The translations under genes were made by a program, and so were the position numbers. The notes beneath the pieces are model-generated. The model was not told where the DNA came from. It saw nothing but the letters and a program-made list of their open reading frames with translations, and searched no databases. Of a stretch of 64,000 bases of DNA, positions 1 through 7,229 are shown piece by piece (position 1 is the stretch's first letter; every line of letters starts with the position of its first letter). Source of the DNA: Loktanella sp. D2R18 (GTDB lineage Bacteria; Pseudomonadota; Alphaproteobacteria; Rhodobacterales; Rhodobacteraceae); the NCBI RefSeq assembly GCF_003318235.1, contig NZ_QOCG01000002.1, forward strand, positions 1-64,000. The letters run 5' to 3'.

Positions 1-608
1 CCGCCAGCGAGTTCAAAGACAAGACGACGGCCATCAATCAGCTGTGGCAGACCGACTTCACCTACCTGAAGATCATCGGTTGGGGCTGGTTCTACCTCAG
101 CACTATCCTGGACGATTACAGCCGTTCCATTATCTCATGGAAACTCTGTACGAACATGAAGGCTGAGGATGTGACTGACACGTTGGACTTGGCGTTGCAG
201 GCGTCAGGTTGCGATCAGGTCCACGTCGTTCATAAACCGCGCCTGCTTAGCGATAATGGGTCCAGCTATGTCTCTGGCGATCTTGCTGAATGGTTGCAGG
301 ACAAAGGCATGAAACACTCTCGCGGCGCGCCATATCATCCACAAACGCAGGGCAAAATCGAACGATGGCACCAGACTTTGAAGAACCGCATCCTGCTGGA
401 AAACTACTTCTTGCCGGGTGACCTCGAAGCCTAGATCGAAGCCTTCGTGGAACACTACAATCACCAGCGCTACCACGAGAGCCTGAACAACGTCACACCG
501 GCCGACGTATACTTTGGTCGCGACAACGCCATTCTACAACAACGAGAAAGGATCAAACGAAAGACACTCGAAACGCGACGCTTGCATCACAGACAACGCG
601 CCGCATAA
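1..608 (+). pseudogene. IS3-family transposase (OrfB, rve integrase core), 5'-truncated by window edge and interrupted by an amber stop
   Basis: The reading frame is open from base 3 and carries a DDE integrase core. The first Asp lies in WQTDFTY (about base 54), the second in LLSDNGSSY and the Glu in QGKIERWHQ, followed by the HYNHQRYHESL and TPADVYFGR segments usual near the end of IS3-group OrfB proteins. An in-frame TAG at 432-434 splits it; after the stop the same frame continues with typical transposase sequence to TAA at 606-608. The stop fits a CAG to TAG transition, because the context (LEA-stop-IEAFVEHYN) would read through with Gln. The 5' part and the upstream orfA, if present, lie outside the window. 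As it stands the enzyme would lose its C-terminal region and is probably inactive. Family assignment is confident; the exact IS name is not known. Confidence 0.9.
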
Positions 609-682
609 TGCAACCAACCAGATGAGCCAAACTCTCTCTTAGTTTAAGCTACCATTGGTTCCAAAAACACTGACGACGGACA
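609..682 (+). mobile_element. Putative right end of the IS3-family element
   Basis: After the transposase frame there are about 70 bp of non-coding sequence ending in GACGACGGACA. Read from the other strand this begins TGTCCGTCGTCAGTG; IS3-family terminal repeats usually begin with TG and end with CA. The end would then fall near base 682, about 14 bp from the CCA end of the tRNA-Arg gene. The left end is outside the window, so the inverted repeat and the target duplication cannot be checked. Confidence 0.45.
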
Positions 683-695
683 TTATTGGCAGATT

Positions 696-772
696 TGGTG
701 ACCCCGGCAGGATTCGAACCTGCAACCTGCCCCTTAGGAGGGGGCTGCTCTATCCAGTTGAGCCACGGGGCC
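696..772 (-). tRNA. tRNA-Arg (anticodon CCU)
   Basis: On the minus strand a complete cloverleaf is visible. The 7-bp acceptor stem GGCCCCG pairs with CGGGGTC (one G-T pair), the D arm contains CTCAACTGGATAGAG, and the anticodon stem GCCCC/GGGGC encloses the loop CTCCTAA, giving anticodon CCT. The T arm carries GGTTCGAATCC, and the discriminator A is followed by an encoded CCA. The anticodon reads AGG (Arg). The 3' end faces the IS remnant; tRNA 3' ends are common integrase targets, which fits an island boundary on that side, though no integrase is in the window. Confidence 0.97.
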
Positions 773-861
773 GTTCCGATCGATCAATGCCTTCGTTTGT
801 TCATCTGGTCAACGGGTCAAAGGGTCGTTAACAATGGCGGATACAATGACAGGATGACGCC

Positions 862-1890
862 GTGACGAGCCGTAATAAACGCCCATTGACCCTGCGTGAT
901 GTATCCGAAGCTTCGGGCGTCAGCGAAATGACCGTCAGCCGTGTGCTGCGCAACAAAGGGGATGTGAGCGCCGCAACCCGCCAAAAGGTGCAGGACGCCG
1001 CCAAGCAGTTGGGCTATGTACCCAATAAAATTGCCGGGGCTTTGGCGTCGCAGCGCGTCAATCTTGTTGCAGTGATTATTCCATCTTTGGGGAACATGGT
1101 TTTCCCTGAAGTCCTATCAGGCATATCCGAAGTTCTTGAAGATACAGAGTTGCAGCCCGTTGTCGGCGTGACCGACTATCTTCCAGAAAAGGAAGAAAAA
1201 GTTCTGTTTGAGATGCTGTCGTGGCGTCCCTCTGGTGTGATCATCGCAGGGCTGGAACACTCCGAAGCTTCGCGCGCGATGCTGCGCCAAGCGGGCATTC
1301 CGGTTGTCGAAATCATGGACGTTGATGGCGAACCAATTGACGCCTGTGTCGGGATTTCGCATCGCCGCGCGGGGCGTATCATGGCCGAAGAAATTCTTGC
1401 CGCAGGGTACAAGCGGATTGGCTTTATGGGTACGAAAATGCCGCTTGACCACCGTGCGCGCAAACGGTTCGAAGGGTTTACGCGTACCTTGGCCCAATCC
1501 GGCGTTGAGATCGCAGATCAGGAGTTTTACTCGGGCGGGTCTGCATTGGCCAAGGGCCGCGAGATGACCGCGAAGATGGTTGAACGCACGCCCGACCTTG
1601 ATTTTCTGTATTTCTCGAATGATATGATTGGCGCCGGCGGTTTGCTGTATCTTCTCGAAAAAGGGATAGATGTGCCGGGCAAGATTGGGTTGGCCGCGTT
1701 TAATGGTGTCGAATTGTTAGACGGATTGCCACGACAACTTGCCACGATGGATGCCTGCCGTCGCGAAATCGGGGTGAAGGCCGCCCAAATTATCGCGGAT
1801 TACCACAGTGGTGCGGATCAAGAAGATGGGCAGCTGGTGACACTTAGCCCAAAGCTGGCCTTTGGTGACACGCTGCGCCCTCGCAGGTAA
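862..1890 (+). CDS. LacI/GntR-type transcriptional regulator
   Basis: This is a 342-residue LacI-family regulator. Residues 9-55 form the DNA-binding headpiece, with helix-turn-helix TLRDVSEASGVSEMTVSRVL and the hinge helix around NKIAGALASQR. Residues 60-340 form the periplasmic-binding-protein-like effector domain (VNLVAVIIPSLGN, then FSNDMIGAGG). Overall it resembles gluconate-type (GntR) repressors, so a sugar acid effector is likely but not shown. The start is GTG at 862: ATG codons just upstream run into stops, and AGGA lies 7 bp before the GTG. No sugar-catabolic or transporter genes adjoin it, so it probably acts at a distance or belongs to a cluster to the left that was disrupted by the IS element. 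Confidence 0.93.
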   Translation: MTSRNKRPLTLRDVSEASGVSEMTVSRVLRNKGDVSAATRQKVQDAAKQLGYVPNKIAGALASQRVNLVAVIIPSLGNMVFPEVLSGISEVLEDTELQPVVGVTDYLPEKEEKVLFEMLSWRPSGVIIAGLEHSEASRAMLRQAGIPVVEIMDVDGEPIDACVGISHRRAGRIMAEEILAAGYKRIGFMGTKMPLDHRARKRFEGFTRTLAQSGVEIADQEFYSGGSALAKGREMTAKMVERTPDLDFLYFSNDMIGAGGLLYLLEKGIDVPGKIGLAAFNGVELLDGLPRQLATMDACRREIGVKAAQIIADYHSGADQEDGQLVTLSPKLAFGDTLRPRR

Positions 1891-1912
1891 GGTCTGCATC
1901 TGAGCACATAAG

Positions 1913-1927
1913 TAACTGACTCAGTTA
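1913..1927. promoter_or_regulatory. Operator-like perfect dyad upstream of the hemerythrin-domain gene
   Basis: The sequence TAACTGA-C-TCAGTTA is a perfect 7-bp inverted repeat around one central base. It lies 50 bp before the start of the next gene and just after the LacI-type gene. Its form is like operators bound by TetR-family dimers, though many regulators use such dyads. No TetR-family gene is in the window. Binding is inference. Confidence 0.45.
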
Positions 1928-1977
1928 GTGCGTATTGCGCTAGGTTGGGGGCAGCGAAAGTGACCGATAGGACTGTC

Positions 1978-2553
1978 ATGACCTCTGAACTCGTACTCGC
2001 TAAACGCACGGGTTTACCCGATCCGCTGCGCGTTTTGATCAAAGAGTTTCCGCGCGAAGCCTGGCAATCGCATCCCGCGTATTCACAGCTGATCGCGTTT
2101 TGGTTGGATCGCCATCTGATGTTTCGACGTCTGCTGGCGCATCTGAATGATGATCTGCATGGTGTCATGAATGGGCAGAGTGATCCCGAAATCTACAAAC
2201 GGGCGCTATCGCGTTTTGGTGGCATGTTGATCAATCAACTGCACGGACATCATCAAATTGAGGATGCAAAGTATTTCCCTGTCATGGCGCAGCTCGACAC
2301 AGGGATCGCGCGGGGGTTTGATCTGTTGGATTCAGATCACCATGCAATGGATGGGTTGCTGTCTGGGTTGGCAGATTCAGCGAATGCTGTTCTGCAAACG
2401 GATGTGGGTAAAACCGCCAATTTTCGTGACACGTTAGGTGGTTTGCACGGTGTCCTTGATGGGTTTGGTACGATGCTCAATCGGCATTTGATTGATGAAG
2501 AAGAGTTGGTTGTGCCCGTCTTGCTAAAATATGCGCCTGCCCAATTCCAGTAA
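1978..2553 (+). CDS. Hemerythrin HHE cation-binding domain protein
   Basis: This 191-residue protein has the spaced His/Glu pattern of hemerythrin-like four-helix bundles that bind a di-iron centre. Visible pieces are FWLDRHLMFRRLL, LHGHHQIEDAKYFPVM, SDHHAMDG and LNRHLIDEEELVVPVL. Such proteins are tied to oxygen, nitric oxide or iron sensing or storage; the role here is not evident. No signal peptide is seen, so it should be cytoplasmic. ATG at 1978 is chosen because AGGA lies 6 bp upstream; weaker GTG (1960) and TTG (1945) starts exist in frame. The gene has its own upstream dyad and a strong terminator, so it is probably a single transcription unit with regulated expression. Confidence 0.85.
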   Translation: MTSELVLAKRTGLPDPLRVLIKEFPREAWQSHPAYSQLIAFWLDRHLMFRRLLAHLNDDLHGVMNGQSDPEIYKRALSRFGGMLINQLHGHHQIEDAKYFPVMAQLDTGIARGFDLLDSDHHAMDGLLSGLADSANAVLQTDVGKTANFRDTLGGLHGVLDGFGTMLNRHLIDEEELVVPVLLKYAPAQFQ

Positions 2554-2556
2554 CGT

Positions 2557-2587
2557 AAAAAAGGCGCCACAATGGGCGCCCTTTTTG
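2557..2587. terminator. Bidirectional rho-independent terminator
   Basis: GGCGCC, a 6-base loop and GGCGCC are flanked by an A run on the left and TTTTT on the right. It sits between the convergent hemerythrin-domain gene and the PilJ-N-like gene and can serve both. Confidence 0.85.
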
Positions 2588-2603
2588 TTAGCATTCATGC
2601 GCC

Positions 2604-3548
2604 TTAGAGGCCCAATTTGGAGTTTTTGTCGTAGAGGATGGTCACGTTGTTCATCCGCGCCTCAATGCCAAGGAAGGCAAAGAACAGGCGTTGACGTGCA
2701 GCTTCGTCGATTTCTGCGCCGCTTTGAACTTGCTCAAGAAGCGGCTGCACTGTGTCCCATTCTTCAACTGCGAACTGCAGGCCTTCTTCGATCCGGGGTG
2801 TCGGCGGGGGGCGCACCCCAACGCTTTCCAGCCCGTTGCGCAAAGCTGTCAACGTGTCGCTGAAAAGCTTGCTGTTACGTGCGAGATCGGCTTGGGCCTG
2901 TTCGACGTTAATACCTGATGCAATGAGGCAAACATCTTTGGACATTTGCGCGGCCAATGTCCGTTGACGCCCCGAAAGGTCGATCAAAAGCGCATCGGCA
3001 TGAAGCAATGCAACCGGATCGGCATATTGGCCCGTGATTTCACTCACCAGAACGTTTGCAGTGTGCAATAGCGGGTCACTTTGGTCTGCGAGTGTCTTGA
3101 TCTGCGCGTTGTCGTTACCGGCAACGGCGGTGGCTGTCGCTTGGTCAAGAAGCGGACCCCATGACGTGTTCAGCTCCTCCATCACTTGCAGCGTGCGTGG
3201 GCGGACTTCTGTACCCAACACGCCCATGCGGCGATTTCCATTGAGCAGAGCATCGGTGATAACGCCGAATTGCTGTGCCGAGATTTCGAGGACAGCTTGG
3301 CTTTCACGTACTGTGATGCCGGAGTTGAGGTTGCAAGCCGAAGCAATGATGCGTTGGCTAAGAGTTGAAAGCTGGCCAGCAATGTTGATGCGTTCGCTGG
3401 CACCTACGTCTGTCGCGATGCTTTGGGCAGAGGCACCGCTTGCGATGCAAAGGCTGATCGAGGCCGCTGTAGCAACCCGGCTTAGTCCAGAGAACGTGAA
3501 CCGCCGAGACGTTGCCAACTTGGCCGTTAGTGTTGTGTGATATGACAT
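2604..3548 (-). CDS. Secreted protein with two PilJ-type (type IV pili methyl-accepting transducer N-terminal) domains
   Basis: This 314-residue protein begins with a basic N terminus and a hydrophobic stretch ending ASGASAQS (about residue 42), a likely Sec signal peptide. Two helical sensor repeats follow: ERINIAGQLSTLSQRI (about residues 50-65) and LLIDLSGRQRTLAAQMSK (about 185-202). Both match the R-x-x-x-A/S-G-x-x-x-x-L-x-x-x motif of the PilJ N-terminal domain, the family also seen in NarX/NarQ sensors where it binds ligand. No transmembrane anchor or signalling domain follows, so it should be a free periplasmic protein. AAGGAA precedes ATG 3548. It lies downstream of the binding-protein/OmpA gene on the same strand with only a stem-loop between, so co-transcription is plausible. 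Ligand and partner are unknown. Confidence 0.8.
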   Translation of the reverse strand: MSYHTTLTAKLATSRRFTFSGLSRVATAASISLCIASGASAQSIATDVGASERINIAGQLSTLSQRIIASACNLNSGITVRESQAVLEISAQQFGVITDALLNGNRRMGVLGTEVRPRTLQVMEELNTSWGPLLDQATATAVAGNDNAQIKTLADQSDPLLHTANVLVSEITGQYADPVALLHADALLIDLSGRQRTLAAQMSKDVCLIASGINVEQAQADLARNSKLFSDTLTALRNGLESVGVRPPPTPRIEEGLQFAVEEWDTVQPLLEQVQSGAEIDEAARQRLFFAFLGIEARMNNVTILYDKNSKLGL

Positions 3549-3603
3549 ATCGTTTCCTTATCGTTTCCATCCCATACGGCGGTGAGGGCAATGTGAAGCT
3601 GTC

Positions 3604-3628
3604 CGCCGAGTACTCCCCATACTCGGCG
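3604..3628. other. Perfect stem-loop between two minus-strand genes
   Basis: CGCCGAGTA (3604-3612), a 7-base loop and TACTCGGCG (3620-3628) form a perfect 9-bp stem. There is no T run on either side, so it is not a classical terminator. It lies between the binding-protein/OmpA gene and the PilJ-N gene and could be an mRNA processing or stability element. Confidence 0.55.
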
Positions 3629-3674
3629 AAGATTTGCCCGATGCACGTATCCGATTTAGGTCTGACTGAGCAAG

Positions 3675-5252
3675 TTAAGCGGGTGACTTGATCCAGACTT
3701 CGACGCGACGGTTGATGCGGCGGCCTTCTTGGGTCGCGTTACAGCCAGAGGGTGCAACCTCCCCGTATCCGATTGATGAAATAGAGATGTCATTCAAACG
3801 GTCACCTGCATACGCAGCCAATTCTTGTGAGACTTGGGACGCGCGCTGTTCTGACAGAACACGGTTACCGTCAAACTGCCCAACATCGTCGGTGAAGCCG
3901 ACCAGAAGAACTTCGGATCCTGCAGGCTGCGTTTCAAGGTACTCAACAAGACGGTCACGGTCGATCCGACCACGTTCATCAAGCTGCGCGGACCCTGTCC
4001 GGAAGCGGAATGTTGTGGATAGGCGGTCATAATCGACCATCTGGCCCAGCATCTGGCGCATAAAGCCAGCCTCATAAGCGTCCGCCGCAGGGTCAAGCAA
4101 GCTAAGTGCGCGGCTGCTATCAAGCGACTGCTCACGACGATCAACTGCAAATCCGATAAAGCCAGCTTTGCCGATCAGGCTGTCAGCGGCGTTCGACGTA
4201 GCAAATTCTACGAATGAGCGGGATTGGTCGGAAATTGTGTCTGCGCGGGTGTAAAGATACAGACGACGCTGCAGCGCGTATTCTTCGGTGCGTGCTGAGA
4301 ATGCGTCAGGTGTCATTGTGATCCCGCATTCGTTGATTAAGCTCACAGGGTTCGCACCACGTTGGAACGAATAACCGACAACGCCGATTGCGCCTTGTGT
4401 TGCGTTAACCAATTGAGAAGCTTCGCTGCCAGATCCTGCAATCTGCGCCCCAGATGCAAGCGACGCTGTGGTGTCGCCAAAAATGCGGTCTTCAAACACG
4501 GTTCGCGTGCCGGATTCTTCTGACTGGGTAACGACGACGATTGGCAAATCTGGGCCATCAACCTGTGACCAGTTTGTGATTTGGCCGGAATAGATGGCGC
4601 GGACTTGATCGGTCGTTAGCGTTTCAATCGGGTTTTCGGCGTTGGTGATCATGACAAGGCTATCAATCGCGATGATGTGCTCTTGGGCGGGGTCAACCAT
4701 GTTGCCTGCGCCTGCGTCACGTAGGCTGCGCGCCTCGCCGGGGACAATGCGGCGCGAAGACATCGTAATTTCTGCTTCTTCAGCCAGAAGTTTTTGGAAA
4801 CCATCCGATGATCCTGTTCCGCTAACAAGGATTGAAACGAGATCGTCACCAAAACCTTGATCCGCAGTAAGCGTCGCAATCAGTTCGCCGTTTTGACTGG
4901 TGTTACCTAGCGCAGCAGCCGCATCAAGCGAACCGGCGTAACCCTCCAAAAGAAGCGGCATCAGGCCGGACCCAACCACGTCGGAACCCGCAATTGTGAT
5001 GTCCGTATCTACAGCACCGAGCGATGGGCAAGATTCGCCCGAACAGCTCACCCGGCTTGCTGCAACCCGCAACTGACCGAGGGGGGTTAAAATGACATAG
5101 GCGTTGTCCTGGAAATCGACAAATTCGCCTGTCATGTTCACCGTGCCATCTGCGGATGACAATGTCACTTCACCTGCATGTGCCAAGCTTGCGAGTGTCA
5201 GGCCGCTCGCTAGGGTCATCATGCCTAGTGATTTATTAGTTCGCTTACTCAT
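3675..5252 (-). CDS. PstS-like periplasmic substrate-binding domain fused to C-terminal OmpA peptidoglycan-binding domain
   Basis: This 525-residue protein starts with a signal peptide (cleavage near LASLAHA-GEV). Residues about 30-75 form a small N-terminal segment with a CSGESC pair. Residues about 80-385 resemble PstS-type phosphate-binding proteins (LTTDQVRAIYSGQITNWSQV, then VVTQSEESGTRTVFEDRI). The C-terminal about 115 residues are an OmpA-like domain (FRFRTGSAQLDERGRIDRDR, VLLVGFTDDVG, GRRINRRVEVWI) that should hold the protein to peptidoglycan. No pstCAB or phoU genes are nearby, so a transport role in this locus is doubtful; a wall-tethered ligand binder or sensor is an alternative. 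GGAGGAG lies upstream of ATG 5252 at a rather long distance (about 11 bp). The phosphate specificity is inferred from family only. Confidence 0.85.
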   Translation of the reverse strand: MSKRTNKSLGMMTLASGLTLASLAHAGEVTLSSADGTVNMTGEFVDFQDNAYVILTPLGQLRVAASRVSCSGESCPSLGAVDTDITIAGSDVVGSGLMPLLLEGYAGSLDAAAALGNTSQNGELIATLTADQGFGDDLVSILVSGTGSSDGFQKLLAEEAEITMSSRRIVPGEARSLRDAGAGNMVDPAQEHIIAIDSLVMITNAENPIETLTTDQVRAIYSGQITNWSQVDGPDLPIVVVTQSEESGTRTVFEDRIFGDTTASLASGAQIAGSGSEASQLVNATQGAIGVVGYSFQRGANPVSLINECGITMTPDAFSARTEEYALQRRLYLYTRADTISDQSRSFVEFATSNAADSLIGKAGFIGFAVDRREQSLDSSRALSLLDPAADAYEAGFMRQMLGQMVDYDRLSTTFRFRTGSAQLDERGRIDRDRLVEYLETQPAGSEVLLVGFTDDVGQFDGNRVLSEQRASQVSQELAAYAGDRLNDISISSIGYGEVAPSGCNATQEGRRINRRVEVWIKSPA

Positions 5253-5538
5253 CGTTAATAACTCTCCTCCCCGCTACATTTTCAGCTGTGTTGTCGCAAA
5301 ACAGCGGAAGTGATGTGTTCGGGCCTTTGTTTTTTTGGGTAACTGTCATTAACCGTTTCAATTGTGCGCAAAATGCGGCGAATTCTTTCCAAATTCGAGG
5401 AAATGGCCCCAATACAGATCAAAATGTCAATTTTTATGACCTAAGTTACGACCTAAAGCTGCATTTGATATAGAAACAGGTGGTTCAGCTCTTTCACAAC
5501 CGACAGGTGATTCGTGCGACGGATTGTCATATTTTTTT
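5253..5538. other. A+T-rich intergenic region, 286 bp
   Basis: It holds the upstream region of the binding-protein/OmpA gene. The stretch around 5380-5480 is clearly richer in A+T than the flanking genes. No open frame with coding character, no clear hairpin terminator and no recognisable operator was found. A promoter for the minus-strand gene at 5252 must lie here but no convincing -35/-10 pair could be assigned. Confidence 0.5.
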
Positions 5539-6237
5539 CTAGACCATGCGAATGACATCTTTATCGATTGCCAACATATAGCCCTGACGCGCGATATTTT
5601 TGACCAATAGTTCACTGACCATCTGGTTCCCCAGCGTATCGCGTAGGCGCTTGATCCGGGTGGCGCCGGCGGCTTCTTCGCAGTCGGAACTGTCGCGACC
5701 AGATATGACGCCTTCGATTTCGGCACCAGATAGTACCTCGTCATCCATGCGGGCTTCGGCCAAGACCGACAGTGTTTCAATCGCCGCCGCGGTCAGCTTG
5801 AATTCAAAATCGTTCAGGTAGACTGCTTTTTGATCGCGGCTGATGGTCAATGAATTGACTTCGATCCCTTGGCGTTCAATGCGACCCATGCGGCGGTTCA
5901 ATACCACAAGCATAGCTAGAAATGCGACGGCTGCGATTAGCAGCGCTGTCGCAAACACCAGCAAGACAAAGATGACAAAGCGATAAGATGACAACGTATC
6001 CGAGAACGCAGTGCCCGATTGGGCTAAGATTTCGAGCAGCTTGATCTCTGCGTTCCCGGTCAGCGTATCGTTTTCCACAAATAATCGTTCCACGCGCAGG
6101 TTAAATGCGTTGGCGTCAGGTAGGTTGATGAACAATAGAATAGCCGCGATTGCGAGGATCAAAACGATTGCTGCGATTCCCGCGACAACAATCCGCGATC
6201 CAATTTCACGAGCCTCAGTAGCGGAGGAAGTAGTCAC
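5539..6237 (-). CDS. Membrane-anchored winged-helix protein: two TM helices plus C-terminal OmpR/PhoB-type DNA-binding domain
   Basis: This 232-residue protein has a TM segment at about residues 15-37 (IVVAGIAAIVLILAIAAILL), a loop of about 45 residues, and a second TM segment at about 85-110 (FVIFVLLVFATALLIAAVAF). Residues about 125-228 match the OmpR/PhoB winged helix: a beta strand before LTAAAIETLSVLAEA, then TRIKRLRDTLG and a final NIARQGYML, corresponding to the usual recognition helix and the GY wing. With both termini cytoplasmic the loop would be periplasmic, a one-component membrane regulator with the domain order opposite to ToxR/CadC. GTG 6237 is preferred: GAAGGGA lies 8 bp upstream, while ATG 6273 has no good ribosome site. 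It overlaps the end of the upstream secreted-protein gene by 23 bp, so translation is probably coupled. Targets are unknown. Confidence 0.72.
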   Translation of the reverse strand: MTTSSATEAREIGSRIVVAGIAAIVLILAIAAILLFINLPDANAFNLRVERLFVENDTLTGNAEIKLLEILAQSGTAFSDTLSSYRFVIFVLLVFATALLIAAVAFLAMLVVLNRRMGRIERQGIEVNSLTISRDQKAVYLNDFEFKLTAAAIETLSVLAEARMDDEVLSGAEIEGVISGRDSSDCEEAAGATRIKRLRDTLGNQMVSELLVKNIARQGYMLAIDKDVIRMV

Positions 6238-6496
6238 CAGCGCTGTCCCTTCTTTCTTGCAGCCCTGCGTCATCAAAGACGCCAAGCACATTCAACAGTT
6301 CCCAGCCGTCTGCCCGTAGCGCGGCGCGAAGCTGATCTTCGGCTGACCGTACACTACAAGCGTCACGTACCTGTGTCACGCCATAGTGAAGTCGCAGTGG
6401 GTCGTCTTGCTTGGCCTTATAATCGGCATAGCAATCGGCTTGGGCGGCACCCGCAGTCAGACAAAACGTCATGAATGTATAAGAAAGAATTTTCAT
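6215..6496 (-). CDS. Small secreted protein of unknown function
   Basis: This 93-residue protein starts with a clear signal peptide (MKILSYTFMTFCLTAGAAQA, cleavage before DCYADYK). The mature part is about 73 residues with two cysteines (DCYADYK, RDACSV) that could form a disulfide, and it ends GDYFLRY. I do not recognise the family. The 3' end overlaps the start of the membrane winged-helix gene by 23 bp on the same strand, so the two are probably one operon; it could be a periplasmic partner or ligand-responsive accessory of that regulator, which is inference from position only. Confidence 0.7.
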   Translation of the reverse strand: MKILSYTFMTFCLTAGAAQADCYADYKAKQDDPLRLHYGVTQVRDACSVRSAEDQLRAALRADGWELLNVLGVFDDAGLQERRDSAGDYFLRY

Positions 6497-6664
6497 GGTT
6501 TCTAACTGACCTCAAAGCGCCGTGATATTCAATAACTTCCGATGTTATCGCGTGGGCCATCGCATAACCATCCCCCGATATTGTTTGGCAGCAGGTCCGG
6601 GCTGCAATTTCGTTTCATCAGCGTCGACCCGATCACAAAGGCGCAACAGATGAAAGGAAAACAC

Positions 6665-7108
6665 ATGTTTAAACCACTGATCGCTGGGGTTACCGCCCTG
6701 TCACTTACATTCGCAACAGCGATGCCCGCACAGGCCGATGGCATTGACCGTGACGATGCGGGGAAGATTATTTTTGGGATAGTTGCGCTTGCCGCACTGG
6801 GGGCGGCAATTGAAAACCGGAATGACAATGACCAGCATTCATCGCCCACGCAAACCCGATCACCGCAGCGCCATCCCACGCAAGGCAATGATCAAAGACA
6901 TAACACGCGCCTACCGTCAGAATGTTTGCGCGATATTGGTCGCAATAACCAAGTGTTCACAAGCAACTGTCTGCAACGCAATGATGTGCGCGTGAATGCG
7001 CTGCCCAACCGTTGCGAAGTGCGCGTGTTTACAGGAAACCGGGCGCGCAACGGCTTCGATCCGACCTGCTTGCGCCAAGAAGGGTACCGTATTGATCGAC
7101 GTCATTAA
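6665..7108 (+). CDS. Small secreted cysteine-containing protein of unknown function
   Basis: This 147-residue protein has a signal peptide (MFKPLIAGVTALSLTFATAM, cleavage near PAQA-DG). It has a short hydrophobic stretch IIFGIVALAALGAAI at about residues 37-51, a low-complexity polar middle rich in Gln, Arg, Pro and His, and a C-terminal about 60 residues with four cysteines in the spaced pattern SECLRDIG, TSNCLQRN, NRCEVRV, PTCLRQEGY. This looks like a small disulfide-stabilised domain. ATG 6665 has AAAGGAAA just upstream; another in-frame ATG at 6650 lacks a site. It is transcribed away from the small secreted-protein gene at 6496 and ends in a strong terminator, so it is monocistronic. Function is unknown. 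Confidence 0.75.
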   Translation: MFKPLIAGVTALSLTFATAMPAQADGIDRDDAGKIIFGIVALAALGAAIENRNDNDQHSSPTQTRSPQRHPTQGNDQRHNTRLPSECLRDIGRNNQVFTSNCLQRNDVRVNALPNRCEVRVFTGNRARNGFDPTCLRQEGYRIDRRH

Positions 7109-7156
7109 GGCGTCGGCATAAAGCGTGGCTTCAAGCCCCGGTCGCTGCGCCACCTT

Positions 7157-7191
7157 GGGGCAAGGGTTCGATATGGCCCTTGCCCCTTTTT
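7157..7191 (+). terminator. Rho-independent terminator
   Basis: GGGGCAAGGG, a 10-base loop and CCCTTGCCCC are followed by TTTTT. It follows the small cysteine-containing secreted protein. Confidence 0.88.
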
Positions 7192-7229
7192 AATCTTGAA
7201 ACGCAGCCCGCGTTCTGGTCACTGGCCCT

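Noticed and set aside
432-434. Possible programmed readthrough or pyrrolysine at the transposase TAG
   Set aside because: No stem-loop or pyl context is visible and a plain CAG to TAG mutation explains it.
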